In this document: one piece after another, positions 1 to 8,075 of the stretch | Numbering within the stretch: position 1 is the stretch's first letter | Layout: the number at the start of each line of letters is the position of its first letter | NCBI GenBank assembly: GCA_002699325.1 | Contig: PABS01000011.1 | Location: 1-10,265 of the forward strand | Direction: 5' to 3' | Length of the DNA stretch: 10,265 bases | Source of the DNA: Ponticaulis sp. | Lineage (GTDB): Bacteria; Pseudomonadota; Alphaproteobacteria; Caulobacterales; Hyphomonadaceae | Notes under the pieces: model-generated | What the model saw: only the letters and a program-made list of their open reading frames with translations | What the model was told of the DNA's origin: nothing | Databases searched by the model: none | Translations under genes and position numbers: made by a program

Positions 1-296
1 CATTGCGCGCCGATCAGCTGTCTTTCCGGGTCGAGCCGGATCTGCGCAAGCAGACCATCATCAGCCGCGACGTCGCGAGTTTTGACGCCGGAGCCGACCA
101 GCATGGCGTCTGCTTCCGCCGCGAAGCTGAGCGGTTTCTGCCGCTCAATGGTGACACCATTCATGCTGGTCAGTGTCTCTGTGGGAGACGTGATAAAAGC
201 CTGCCAGCCTTGTGGCTTCATGCGGTTCAGCATTGCGAGCGCCACGAATGAGTCGATCTCGTTAAAGCCGTCAAAGGTGAGAATGGCGATTTTCAT
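1..296 (-). CDS. DJ-1/PfpI family protein, N-terminal part (runs off left edge)
   Basis: The minus-strand frame starts at ATG 294-296 and stays open to the left edge, giving about 98 residues beginning MKIAILTFDGFNEIDSF. The first beta strand followed by a D/E-rich turn, and the later segment ADAMLVGSG, fit the class I glutamine-amidotransferase-like fold of the DJ-1/PfpI/GlxA superfamily. Members act as cysteine hydrolases, glyoxalases, deglycases or, when fused to AraC domains, transcription regulators. The last complete residues are LIGAQ and the cut codon begins TG, so a Cys at the usual nucleophile position is likely but not visible in full. A weak GAGG lies about 10 bp upstream of the start. 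Which subfamily it belongs to depends on sequence outside the window. Confidence 0.75.
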   Translation of the reverse strand, partial: MKIAILTFDGFNEIDSFVALAMLNRMKPQGWQAFITSPTETLTSMNGVTIERQKPLSFAAEADAMLVGSGVKTRDVAADDGLLAQIRLDPERQLIGAQ

Positions 297-656
297 GGGT
301 ATTGGCCTCGTTGATGGAGCACAATTGCGCGTTCGTTTCGCGAGAGCAACGCCGTTTGATGCACGTGTATCGCCACAGAGGGAACTCTGCCGCGCGCTGG
401 TGGAAATCAGATGAGGAAGGTGAGGAGCGTGTAGCTCTATCTTGTCATCCCGGAATGGCCGGAGGGCATATCCGGGACCCAGTTTTTCTGAATGTCTGGG
501 TCCCGGGTCTTCGCCCGGGATGACAACGGAAGGGCGGACCTCGGCCCGACGAGCTGATTGCGTGTGGAGCAGGTGTAACCTTGCAAGACGAGATGCGCCG
601 ACGGATGGCAGCTGCTGTGTGATGGCCGTCGCTGCTCGGTTCTGGAGACAAATAGA
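297..656. other. Gene-poor spacer between the DJ-1-like gene and the defence-gene remnant
   Basis: No frame in these 360 bases has a recognisable product, a good ribosome site or domain-like composition; the open frames are short and overlap one another on both strands. The only clear structure is the double inverted repeat at 442-526. A 6-bp inverted repeat, CGACGG (599-604) with CCGTCG (626-631), is too weak to call a terminator. Confidence 0.6.
442..526. repeat. REP-like double inverted repeat
   Basis: Two nested perfect inverted repeats are visible. The outer arms are TTGTCATCCCGG at 442-453 and CCGGGATGACAA at 515-526. The inner arms are CCGGGACCCAG at 472-482 and CTGGGTCCCGG at 496-506, with a 13-base loop. 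The interspersed TCATCCCGG/CCGGGTC wording resembles extragenic palindromes that are scattered in many copies through alphaproteobacterial chromosomes; that link is from general knowledge, and no second copy lies in this window. It sits between convergently placed coding remnants and has no T-run, so it is more likely a dispersed repeat than a terminator. Confidence 0.7.
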
Positions 657-1127
657 TCAGAGCAAAGACGACTCGTCGGCAAGGAGTTCACGAATTTCTA
701 AAATGCGGTCTTTTAAGACCGGATTAGCTAAAGCGTCTAAATCGGCTTCTCGGTTTTTTACCGTGCGCAGAAAGTCACGAAACTTGTGCATGGCGGAAGT
801 CTTAAACGCGTTACCTGCTTTTCTTTCGCTATCGTGGAATTTGGATTGAATGACGTGGATTTCCGGGCCATCTGACATTCGAGTGATATAGATCGCATCC
901 ACTCCGAGGTCATTTCCGCCGTCGGTAACGCAATCGTCAAAGGCGTGAATATCAACCTTAAATTTCACGGAGAGAAAAAGGAAGACCAAGCCGTGCGACC
1001 GGTTTCTGATCGTGCCGCCTTCGTAAAGTCGGTTAACTTTTTCTTGGATCTTCTGAAAGTGAAGCTTTGAAGTAGGGTTTAGTTGGGCGAAATTCGCCTC
1101 CCGTATAAATGCTCGAACCGAACAACC
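657..1127 (-). pseudogene. AIPR-like (abortive-infection phage resistance) N-terminal fragment, probably decayed
   Basis: The minus frame is open from just after a TAA at 1128-1130 to a TGA at 657-659, about 156 codons. It contains TDGGNDLGVDAIYI followed by IHVIQSKFHDS. A GG(N/D)D.G(V/I)DA block followed by QxK is typical of AIPR-family and Mrr-like PD-(D/E)xK nuclease folds. Protein-like sequence (NPTSKLHFQKIQEKVNRLYE) extends upstream of the first usable start, a TTG at 987-989. No ATG or GTG precedes that TTG in the frame, so the native N-terminus seems lost. The product ends well short of the several hundred residues usual for AIPR proteins, and nothing homologous-looking follows the stop. 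Base composition is more AT-rich than the neighbouring genes, which suits horizontal acquisition. A short functional protein from the TTG (110 residues) cannot be excluded. Confidence 0.55.
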
Positions 1128-1151
1128 TTAATTTGATTCGGCGGAAGAGTC

Positions 1152-2279
1152 CTACTCCGCGGCGACCTCTTGGGCCTCGCGGGCGGCGCGCATGGCGTCG
1201 GCTTTCTTTTCGACCTGTTCGACAATGTGGTCGATCATGTCGGCATTAGAGACTTTGTGATCGGGCTTGCCAGCCATATACATCATGCCGGCTTCCTTGC
1301 CACCGCCGGTAAAGCCCATATCGGTGAGCGAGGCCTCGCCCGGGCCGTTGACGACACAGCCAATGATGGAGAGCGAGATCGGCTCTGAAATATGGCCGAG
1401 GCGTTGTTCGAGAATTTCCACTGTCTTGATGACGTCAAAGCCCTGACGCGCGCAGCTCGGGCAGGCGACGATGTTCACGCCACGCGTGCGCAGGCCGAGG
1501 GATTTTAGCATTTCAAAGCCAACTTTGACCTCTTCGACCGGGTCCGCCGAGAGCGAAACGCGAATGGTGTCGCCAATCCCAGCCCAGAGCAGCGAACCCA
1601 TGCCGATGGAGGATTTCACTGTGCCGGTGCGAAGCCCGCCTGCCTCGGTAATGCCAAGGTGGAGCGGGGCATCTGTGACCTCTGAAAGCTGCTGATAGGC
1701 GGCCACGGTGAGGAACATGTCGGAGGCTTTGACCGAGATCTTGTACTGGTCAAAGCCATGATCTTCGAGGATGCGGGCATGGTCGAGCGCGCTTTCCACC
1801 ATGGCATCGGGGCAGGGCTCGCCGTATTTTTCAAGAAGGTGGCGTTCAAGGCTGCCGCCATTCACACCAATCCGGATCGAACAGCCATTGGCCTTGGCCG
1901 CATTAATGACTTCGCGCACGCGATCAGGCGAACCGATATTGCCGGGATTGATGCGCAGGCAGGCCGCGCCTGCGTCAGCCGCTTCAATGCCGCGCTTATA
2001 GTGGAAGTGAATGTCAGCCACGATCGGCACCGGGCTTTCGGCGCAGATTTTCGGCATGGCGGCTGTGGATTCCGGCGTGGGGCAGGAGACACGCACAATA
2101 TCAGCGCCAGCCTCGGCGGCAGCGCGGATCTGCGCGAGTGTGGCGTCCGCATCCTCTGTGGGGGTGTTAGTCATGGTCTGGACAGCAATCGGCGCATCCC
2201 CGCCAACGGCTATATTGCCGACCATGATCTGACGGGATTTGCGTCGCTCGATATGGCGCCAGGGCCGGACGGCTTGCAT
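1152..2279 (-). CDS. ispG: 4-hydroxy-3-methylbut-2-en-1-yl diphosphate synthase (flavodoxin)
   Basis: IspG (GcpE) converts methylerythritol cyclodiphosphate to HMBPP, the penultimate step of the non-mevalonate isoprenoid pathway, using a [4Fe-4S] cluster in the cytoplasm. The 375-residue product has near-canonical length (E. coli about 372). The N-terminal TIM-barrel part shows [13 protein letters not shown] and DIHFHY. The C-terminal reductase-like domain carries the cluster ligands Cys273 and Cys276 (ACPSCAR), Cys308 ([12 protein letters not shown]) and Glu315. ATG 2277-2279 is preceded at good spacing by an AGGTGAT ribosome site. It lies 113 bp downstream of the rodZ-like gene on the same strand, the same pair order as in E. 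coli. Its products feed ubiquinone and cell-wall carrier lipid synthesis, which links it loosely to ubiG and rodZ here. Confidence 0.97.
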   Translation of the reverse strand: MQAVRPWRHIERRKSRQIMVGNIAVGGDAPIAVQTMTNTPTEDADATLAQIRAAAEAGADIVRVSCPTPESTAAMPKICAESPVPIVADIHFHYKRGIEAADAGAACLRINPGNIGSPDRVREVINAAKANGCSIRIGVNGGSLERHLLEKYGEPCPDAMVESALDHARILEDHGFDQYKISVKASDMFLTVAAYQQLSEVTDAPLHLGITEAGGLRTGTVKSSIGMGSLLWAGIGDTIRVSLSADPVEEVKVGFEMLKSLGLRTRGVNIVACPSCARQGFDVIKTVEILEQRLGHISEPISLSIIGCVVNGPGEASLTDMGFTGGGKEAGMMYMAGKPDHKVSNADMIDHIVEQVEKKADAMRAAREAQEVAAE

Positions 2280-2392
2280 GGGATCACCTCTTGTCCGTTC
2301 AGCTACTAGTTGGGCGCAGAATGCGGTGAGGTAAAGGAGGAATTGCGGAAGTTTGCAGAAGAGGCGCAGATGGCTCCGCGCCTTTCAGGCTT

Positions 2393-3343
2393 TTACTGGA
2401 CGGAGGCTCCGGCCGCGCTGGCCGTTTCCTGTTCGATGAGGTCGCGGAGTTCAGTGGCATGACTGTCCACGCTGAGCGTGTACATGGCCTGATCATCTTC
2501 TCCGACTGGCGCGATTTCCTTGCCGTCGATCACCCATGTGAATGCACCGGCATCCTGGGTGGAGAGCGTCCAGCCTGCACCGACGCGCAGATCATAGCTT
2601 TCACCGCGAGACATCTGGCGATCAATGAATTCTGTGCCATCCGCGCCGCGAATATTGATCCAGGCCCGGCGTGTGGCGCGGATATCGAGATTGATGGCGC
2701 GCGTAGCAGCCTGAAGTGAAGGGTCGGCAACAACCGGCATGCGCGCGGCGTCGTCATACTGAGTTTCCACGGCAATGGCCGGAGAAGCAGTGACGACAGG
2801 CTCATCCTGTGGGGTGGAAACGAATTTGTATCCGAACCAGCCAAGCCCGGCCGCAAGGACAAGGCCAAGCACAGCTGCGACAGCTTTGACAGCAAGTGGA
2901 TTTCCGTTCGAGCCTGAAGATTGCGGCAGGCGCACCTGATCAGGATCAGCCTGGGCCAGTACGCCGCATTGTTCGTTGAAAGCGTCGACAGCTGCGGACG
3001 GGTCGAGACCGATCACGCGGGCATAATCGCGAATGTAGGGGTTCACAAAGCCTTTCGGGAGTCGGGCCACCTGCATGGCTTCCATGGCTTCGATATAATC
3101 TTTGCGGAGGCGAAGCTGGCGGGCGACGTCGTCGATTTCCATTCCCCTCGCCAGTCGCGCAGCGCGCATGCGCTCACCAATGCGCGCATCCGGCGCAATC
3201 GGTCCGTCAACTAACTGAAGATGGGGATGTGCCCCGGAGGAAGATTTTGTCCTCATATCTTCGAATTCCGAGGTTTTGGTACTCTCTACTGCCCGCGCCA
3301 TGGCAAATTCCGCCTGTCCAGAGCTTTCTGCCCGTTTTGTCAC
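2393..3343 (-). CDS. rodZ: RodZ-like HTH and DUF4115 membrane protein
   Basis: RodZ is a bitopic inner-membrane protein that couples MreB filaments to the cell-elongation machinery. The 316-residue product has the RodZ layout. A cytoplasmic N-terminal HTH of the RodZ type spans about 54-118 (IGERMRAARLARGMEIDDVA and RLRKDYIEAMEA, ending FVNPYIRDYARVIGLD). A single membrane helix follows at about 149-175, then a Pro/acidic linker, then a C-terminal periplasmic beta domain like DUF4115 at about 217-296. The GTG at 3341-3343 is used with an AGGG five bases upstream. In-frame ATGs at 3301 and 3256 are alternatives that remove only a disordered Ser/Thr-rich leader. It lies 52 bp after ptsP and upstream of ispG, conserved rodZ-ispG synteny. 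A pure transcription-factor role is less likely because of the membrane helix. Confidence 0.82.
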   Translation of the reverse strand: MTKRAESSGQAEFAMARAVESTKTSEFEDMRTKSSSGAHPHLQLVDGPIAPDARIGERMRAARLARGMEIDDVARQLRLRKDYIEAMEAMQVARLPKGFVNPYIRDYARVIGLDPSAAVDAFNEQCGVLAQADPDQVRLPQSSGSNGNPLAVKAVAAVLGLVLAAGLGWFGYKFVSTPQDEPVVTASPAIAVETQYDDAARMPVVADPSLQAATRAINLDIRATRRAWINIRGADGTEFIDRQMSRGESYDLRVGAGWTLSTQDAGAFTWVIDGKEIAPVGEDDQAMYTLSVDSHATELRDLIEQETASAAGASVQ

Positions 3344-3371
3344 CCGAGCCCTGAGTTTAGGCGGGCATCAG

Positions 3372-3383
3372 GTTGAATTCAAC
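3372..3383. promoter_or_regulatory. 12-bp perfect palindrome between ptsP and rodZ-like gene
   Basis: GTTGAATTCAAC is a perfect palindrome in the 52-bp ptsP-rodZ gap, 29 bp upstream of the GTG start of the rodZ-like gene. It could be an operator or chance; there is no T-run for a terminator. Confidence 0.3.
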
Positions 3384-3395
3384 AGGCTACAACAC

Positions 3396-5669
3396 CTAAG
3401 CAGAATGTTTTAATAGACTTAACAAATCCTTTTGCAGGTCAGATGAATTTTCTTCCAGCAAGGCATTAAAGCTATCAAGTGTGGCCGAAATATTCAGATT
3501 TCGGATGGCGCGCTTCACCGGACCAACCCCGGAGGCTGGCATAGAAAGCCGACGGAAGCCCAAAAGGGCAAAAATTTCTGCCATGACCGGATTTCCTGCG
3601 GCTTCACCGCAAATGGAAACCGGGACGCCGCAATCGGTGCCGCGCTCACAAATATCCTTTAAAAACAAGAGGAAAGTCTTGTTGATGATCGGGTAGCGGT
3701 CGGACAGGAAGCGGTTGTCGCGGTCAGCGGCAAAGAAATACTGGTGAAGATCATTTGTGCCGATGGACAGGAAATTTATTTCGCCCTTCAGCTCATGAAA
3801 ACTCATGGCGAAAGCGGGTGTTTCGATCATCGCGCCGACAGAAACTTCGCTTGGACCTTCGCGCCCGTTTTTCGTGCACCAGTCCATTTCCTTAAATAAA
3901 AGTGCTTTTGCGCGGCGAAATTCCTCTGGTGTCGTTACCAGCGGGAACATGACAGAGAGCGGCCGTCCGGCGGCGGCGCGGCATAGAGCGCGCAACTGGC
4001 GACGGAACAGGCCGGGCTTGTCGAGCGCAAAGCGAAGGGACCGCCAGCCAAGGGCCGGGTTCTCTTCGCGGTTCTGGCGCGTATTGCGCAAGATTTTGTC
4101 GCCGCCAAGGTCCAGCGTGCGGAAGAGCACGGGGCGATTGCCCGCTGTATCCATGGCGCGCTTGTAGAACTCTTCCTGCTCGGTAAGCGAAGGCAGCGTC
4201 TCAGAGACGAGAAACTGGAACTCCGTTCGGAACAGGCCGATGCCTTCCGCGCCCGAGGCATCGAGATTGTCCACATCAATGCCGAGCCCGGCATTCATCA
4301 TCAGCTCAACTTTGACACCGTCTTCGGTGACCGCGGGCAGGTCGCGAATGGCGGCGAACTCGGCAAGGCGCTGGCTGCGCGAGGCGAGACGATCACGGTA
4401 CACGGCAACAAGATCCGCCTCCGGACGAATATGAATATGGCCTGTATCGCCGTCTACAATGGCCTGGTCGCCGGTTTCGACGACGGTCATGATTCGCTCG
4501 ACCCCGCCGATCAGGGGCAGGCCGAGGGCGCGGGCGACGATCACGGCGTGGGATGTGGTGCTCTCATCTTCGAGGATGAGGGCGCGGAGCCCGGCATTGC
4601 GATATTCCAGAAGGTCGGCCGGGCCGAGGCGGCGCGCCACGAGAATCGCACCGTCATGATCTGTGTTCGCAATGCCAGTCTGACCAGCGAGCAGACGCAA
4701 GAGGCGGTTGTCGAGATCTTCAAGGTCATGAAGCCGGTCGCGCAGATAGCTGTCTGTTGCGTTCTGAAGACGCGCGCGGTGTTCCCGGCGAGCGCGGTCG
4801 ACGGCAGCTTCGGCAGACAGGCCAGAGGAGACCGCATCGAACAGGCGGCCCGCCCAGGACGGGTCATGCGCCAGCAGGCGATAGGTCTCCAGAATGTCCC
4901 GGCTTTCACCGGCAAGCGGGGAGACCTGCTGGACCATCATGGCATCGACATAAGAGCGGAGCTGCTCAAGCGCTTTGCGCAGGCGTTTTTCTTCACTCGA
5001 AATGTCCGAAGCAAAGAATTGTGCCGGGGCAACGACGGGGTCGTGCAAATGAACCGAGCCCATTGCCAGGCCCTCGCTCAGCGAGCGCCCAACAAGCTCA
5101 AGCGGTCGGTTCGGGCGAACGGCCACATCGGCCAGTTCTTCAGCGCCGCTCTGGCTTTCAGTGGTAACCACCTCGGCCATGACCATGGCGATGGTCTGAA
5201 GGGTTTCGACGTCTTCCTCGTCATAGACGCGGCTGACAATGTTCTGAACGGCCAGAACACCAATCACACGGCCAAAGCGCAGAATGGGTACGCCAAGAAA
5301 CGAGGTGTACGGATCTTCTCCGGTTTCAGGCCGGTAGGAGAAACGGGGGTGATGGGGGGCATCCTGAATATTCTGGGGCCGGGCTTCCCGGACGACCAGA
5401 CCGATCAGACCCTCATCGCGCGCCAGACGTGTCCGTTTGATCGCTTCCGGCTTCAGGCCTTCGGTGGCGACGAGTTCGAAGTCGCCGTTTTCCATCCGCA
5501 GATAGATGGAGCACACATCGGCGACGAAAGACCGCGCGACCAGACTCACTACACCTGCCAGCCGCCCTTCAAGGCTCCGGCCTTCGGCCATGAGCGAGCG
5601 CAACCGCGTCATCAGAATTCGCGGTGCCACAGCTCCGGCTGGACGAGGAGTGCGATCGGGCGGTGACAT
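3396..5669 (-). CDS. ptsP: Phosphoenolpyruvate-protein phosphotransferase PtsP (enzyme I-Ntr)
   Basis: PtsP takes phosphate from PEP and passes it to NPr and then EIIA-Ntr, a regulatory phosphorelay that senses nitrogen status and is tied to potassium, stringent response and storage polymers. The 757-residue product has the full EI-Ntr order. An N-terminal GAF domain occupies about 17-168. The PEP-utiliser N-terminal and swivelling domains follow, with phospho-accepting His374 in DESTTSHAVIVARALGLP. The C-terminal PEP-binding barrel carries Arg481 (GLFRTEFQF), Arg517 (FRTLDLGGDK), the ETPA block near 616-619, IGTNDL at 636-641 and the acid/base Cys687 (ICGEAAGNP). The GAF domain separates it from sugar-PTS enzyme I. 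The ATG at 5667-5669 lies only 14 bp after the lysC stop, so the pair is very probably co-transcribed, an arrangement common in Alphaproteobacteria. No ptsO or ptsN lies in the window. Confidence 0.96.
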   Translation of the reverse strand: MSPPDRTPRPAGAVAPRILMTRLRSLMAEGRSLEGRLAGVVSLVARSFVADVCSIYLRMENGDFELVATEGLKPEAIKRTRLARDEGLIGLVVREARPQNIQDAPHHPRFSYRPETGEDPYTSFLGVPILRFGRVIGVLAVQNIVSRVYDEEDVETLQTIAMVMAEVVTTESQSGAEELADVAVRPNRPLELVGRSLSEGLAMGSVHLHDPVVAPAQFFASDISSEEKRLRKALEQLRSYVDAMMVQQVSPLAGESRDILETYRLLAHDPSWAGRLFDAVSSGLSAEAAVDRARREHRARLQNATDSYLRDRLHDLEDLDNRLLRLLAGQTGIANTDHDGAILVARRLGPADLLEYRNAGLRALILEDESTTSHAVIVARALGLPLIGGVERIMTVVETGDQAIVDGDTGHIHIRPEADLVAVYRDRLASRSQRLAEFAAIRDLPAVTEDGVKVELMMNAGLGIDVDNLDASGAEGIGLFRTEFQFLVSETLPSLTEQEEFYKRAMDTAGNRPVLFRTLDLGGDKILRNTRQNREENPALGWRSLRFALDKPGLFRRQLRALCRAAAGRPLSVMFPLVTTPEEFRRAKALLFKEMDWCTKNGREGPSEVSVGAMIETPAFAMSFHELKGEINFLSIGTNDLHQYFFAADRDNRFLSDRYPIINKTFLLFLKDICERGTDCGVPVSICGEAAGNPVMAEIFALLGFRRLSMPASGVGPVKRAIRNLNISATLDSFNALLEENSSDLQKDLLSLLKHSA

Positions 5670-5683
5670 TTGGGTTTCGGTCT

Positions 5684-6940
5684 CTAACTCACCGTATCAA
5701 GACCATAGGCACTATGAAGCGCGCGTACGGCCAGTTCGGTATAGGAGGAATCAATCAGAACAGAGATCTTGATCTCTGAGGTTGAGATGACCTGAATGTT
5801 GATACCCTTGGCAAACAGGGCGTCAAACATGGTCTTTGCAACGCCGGTATGACTGCGCATACCCACGCCGATGACAGAGACTTTGGCGACATCTTTGTCG
5901 ACCACGATCCGGTCAAAGCCGATTTCATCACGAGCGTCTGTCAGAACAGACACGGCAAGCTCTGAATCGCGCTCGGTGCAGGTGAACACCATGTTCGCAG
6001 TCTCAGGGCCGCGAGAATCGGCCTGAACGATCATGTCGACATTGATGTTGGCTGCTGCGAGACGAGAGAAAATGTCAGCCGCGATACCAGGATGGTTGGA
6101 CACGCCGAGAAGGCTGATTTTTGCTTCATCACGGCTGTAGGCAATTCCGCTGACAACCTGCTTTTCCATTATCTCATCCTCATCACAAACGAGTGTCCCA
6201 GAATTCTGTTGATCGCCCGTGTCCACAAAGCTCGAAAGGACGCGGATTGGCACGCCATGGTTCATGGCGAGTTCGACTGAACGTGTTTGTAGCACTTTGG
6301 CCCCCAGAGATGCCATTTCGAGCATTTCCTCATAGGAAATACGATCAATGCGGCGGGCTTTAGGCACGATACGCGGATCGGTCGTATAAACGCCATCCAC
6401 ATCAGTATAAATGTCGCAGCGCGCTGCATTCAGCGCAGCCGCGACAGCAACAGCAGAGGTATCTGAGCCGCCACGGCCCAGAGTGGTGATGCGGCCATCC
6501 TCGGTACGACCCTGAAAACCAGCAACGACAGCGATTTCACCAGAGGCGATCGCCTCGGGAAATCCGTTACCTTCAATATCCTCAATTCGCGCCTTGCCAT
6601 GCACGTGATTGGTGATCATCGGCATCTGCCAGCCAAGCCAGGAGCGGGCCCTGAAGCCGCGTCGGCGTAGCGCGAGCGCCAGAAGACCGGAGGTGACCTG
6701 TTCGCCAGAGGCGACAATCACATCATATTCATCATCAAAGGCTTCGCCCACGAGGGCGGAGCCCGCCGCGCCATTGGCGAGGCCGACAAGGCGATTTGTT
6801 TCTCCGGCCATGGCCGAAACAATCACCGCAACACCGCCTGTGCTTGTCCTGGCCTGTTCGGCGACAAGGTCGGCAACATGGTTGATGCGATCCAGATCAG
6901 CGACAGACGTGCCGCCAAACTTCATAACAATGGGTGACAT
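5684..6940 (-). CDS. lysC: Aspartate kinase
   Basis: Aspartokinase phosphorylates L-aspartate, the first committed step to lysine, threonine, methionine and diaminopimelate. From ATG 6938-6940 the product is 418 residues and begins MSPIVMKFGGTSVADLDRI. The KFGGTS motif (7-12) is the kinase signature, and GRGGSDTSA lies near 155-163. The kinase domain is followed by two ACT domains at about 264-340 and 347-418, the usual sites of lysine/threonine feedback. A TTG six codons further upstream (6956-6958) is also in frame but adds residues not usual in the family, so ATG is preferred. No strong ribosome site is visible for either start. It heads the lysC-ptsP(-rodZ-ispG) run and is divergent from ubiG. 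No lysine riboswitch is seen in the short leader. Confidence 0.96.
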   Translation of the reverse strand: MSPIVMKFGGTSVADLDRINHVADLVAEQARTSTGGVAVIVSAMAGETNRLVGLANGAAGSALVGEAFDDEYDVIVASGEQVTSGLLALALRRRGFRARSWLGWQMPMITNHVHGKARIEDIEGNGFPEAIASGEIAVVAGFQGRTEDGRITTLGRGGSDTSAVAVAAALNAARCDIYTDVDGVYTTDPRIVPKARRIDRISYEEMLEMASLGAKVLQTRSVELAMNHGVPIRVLSSFVDTGDQQNSGTLVCDEDEIMEKQVVSGIAYSRDEAKISLLGVSNHPGIAADIFSRLAAANINVDMIVQADSRGPETANMVFTCTERDSELAVSVLTDARDEIGFDRIVVDKDVAKVSVIGVGMRSHTGVAKTMFDALFAKGINIQVISTSEIKISVLIDSSYTELAVRALHSAYGLDTVS

Positions 6941-6978
6941 CGGCTTTGTTCGATACAATCTTTATGGTTCAGACGATT

Positions 6979-6996
6979 TGGAATGGGACCATTCCA
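6979..6996. promoter_or_regulatory. 18-bp palindrome in the lysC/ubiG divergent promoter region
   Basis: TGGAATGGGACCATTCCA has 8-bp perfect arms around a 2-bp centre. It sits in the 110-bp region from which lysC (minus) and ubiG (plus) diverge, 39 bp from the lysC ATG and 55 bp from the ubiG GTG. Symmetry, length and location fit a dimeric repressor site serving one or both genes. The binding protein is unknown. Core promoter boxes nearby could not be assigned with confidence. Confidence 0.45.
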
Positions 6997-7050
6997 CCGG
7001 GTCTTGTATGGGCTGATCCGGTTTGGTGCAAATAGACAAAGGGGTGAAGC

Positions 7051-7821
7051 GTGCAGAATTCTTCCATTGAGGCACCAACCGCTGCTGGATCGCCCAGCAT
7101 TGATGAGAGCGAAGTCGAGAAGTTTTCACGCATAGCGAGTGAATGGTGGGACCCCAAGGGAAAATTCCGTCCTTTACACAAGTTCAACCCTGTGCGGCTG
7201 GAGTTTTTGCGCTCAACCCTGGTCAGCCACTTCAATCTGGACGCCTCGGCGGCAAAGCCGCTGAGCGGAATTCGATTGCTGGACATTGGCTGTGGTGGCG
7301 GGCTTGTCAGTGAGCCCATGGCACGCCTCGGCGCGCAAGTCGTAGGCGTTGATGCCTCTGAAGCGAACATCAAGACAGCCATGGTGCATGCCGATGAGAT
7401 GGGGCTGAACGTGGATTATCGCGCCGGGACGGCCGAGGGGCTGCTGGCCGCAGACGAGCCGCCGTTTGATGCTGTGCTCAATCTGGAAATCATAGAGCAC
7501 GTGGCCGATCCGGAAGCCTTTCTCAAAGATTGTGCGCAACTCGTGCGGCCAGGCGGGCTGATGGTTGTTGCGACGCTCAACAAGACGCTCAAATCGCTGG
7601 CCCTGGCGAAAATCGGTGCGGAGTACATTCTGCGCTGGTTGCCACCGGGTACGCACGACTTCTCGAAGTTTCTGTCGCCGGATCAGATTTGTGACTGGAT
7701 GGCAGATGCAGGGCTTCTCTGTGACGAGCCCATTGGTGTGACGTTTAATCCGCTGCTGGATCGCTGGTCTGTCTCTCGCGATACTGACGTCAATTATATG
7801 GTGGTCGGACGGAAGTCCTAG
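7051..7821 (+). CDS. ubiG: Ubiquinone biosynthesis O-methyltransferase UbiG
   Basis: UbiG performs both O-methylations of the ubiquinone ring with S-adenosylmethionine, at the membrane surface. The 256-residue product is of family length. It shows the early FSRIASEWWDPKGKF block (25-39) typical of UbiG, SAM motif I LLDIGCGGGLVSEPMA (76-91), the acidic residue ending motif II (Asp101 in VVGVDAS), EIIEHV (146-151), and the post-motif LVRPGGLMVVATLNKT. The segment around 197-211 (WLPPGTHDFSKFLSP) is also characteristic. GTG 7051 is preceded by AAAGGGGTGA at good spacing. It is divergent from lysC, a common alphaproteobacterial neighbourhood, and its last four bases overlap the end of the converging small membrane gene. 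Confidence 0.97.
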   Translation: MQNSSIEAPTAAGSPSIDESEVEKFSRIASEWWDPKGKFRPLHKFNPVRLEFLRSTLVSHFNLDASAAKPLSGIRLLDIGCGGGLVSEPMARLGAQVVGVDASEANIKTAMVHADEMGLNVDYRAGTAEGLLAADEPPFDAVLNLEIIEHVADPEAFLKDCAQLVRPGGLMVVATLNKTLKSLALAKIGAEYILRWLPPGTHDFSKFLSPDQICDWMADAGLLCDEPIGVTFNPLLDRWSVSRDTDVNYMVVGRKS

Positions 7822-8072
7822 TCTGAAGCAGAGGACTCACGATCTTCTCTCAGATGTGCGCGGCGAACCCGCTCGCGGCGCGCGTCCATCCGCTCATCAA
7901 GCCGGGTGCGCTCTGGCGTACCCGCCAGGCTGAATTTCCGCAGCGAGACATGGACGAGGAAAATACCGATCAGGCCGAGCCCCAGACCGTACACGCCGAC
8001 CGTAACGTAGAGCGCCAGAACGGCGGCAATCGCGCCGCCCAAAACGAAGGACCATTTCAGAAACTGAGCCAA
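7818..8072 (-). CDS. Small membrane protein of unknown function
   Basis: The 84-residue product starts MAQFLKWSFVLGG and has two predicted hydrophobic segments, about 7-25 and 27-43, separated by a Gly-rich turn. A strongly charged Arg/Glu-rich tail (about 52-80) is probably cytoplasmic. No family motif is recognised. The start is TTG 8070-8072, supported by GAGAGG five to six bases upstream; there is no in-frame ATG nearby. The stop overlaps the ubiG stop by 4 bp in a convergent arrangement. The ribosome site lies inside the hairpin at 8076-8103, so translation may be gated. It could be transcribed with the secreted acidic protein upstream. Function is unknown. Confidence 0.7.
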   Translation of the reverse strand: MAQFLKWSFVLGGAIAAVLALYVTVGVYGLGLGLIGIFLVHVSLRKFSLAGTPERTRLDERMDARRERVRRAHLREDRESSASD

Positions 8073-8075
8073 AAC

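Noticed and set aside
442..849. 135-codon plus-strand open frame across the REP-like repeat
   Set aside because: It crosses the palindromic element and overlaps the AIPR-like frame on the other strand; its composition is Arg/Ser-rich and not protein-like.
1137..1165. GCGGA/TCCGC hairpin over the ispG stop codon
   Set aside because: The 5-bp stem overlaps coding sequence and has no U-run, so it is not called as a terminator.
1758..2309. 183-codon plus-strand open frame opposite ispG
   Set aside because: Antisense shadow of ispG with no domain-like features.
2362..2383. AGGCGC/GCGCCT hairpin after the rodZ-like gene
   Set aside because: Only 6 bp of stem with a 10-base loop and no U-tract on the transcribed strand; not a convincing terminator.
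4431..5666. Long open frame of 411 codons on the plus strand opposite ptsP
   Set aside because: It lies wholly inside ptsP, which has complete domain and active-site evidence; the antisense protein has no recognisable domain. High-GC codon bias often leaves the opposite strand open.
6941..7050. Possible lysine or SAM riboswitch before lysC
   Set aside because: The region is only 110 bp, is shared with a divergent promoter, and shows none of the conserved riboswitch core patterns that I can recognise.
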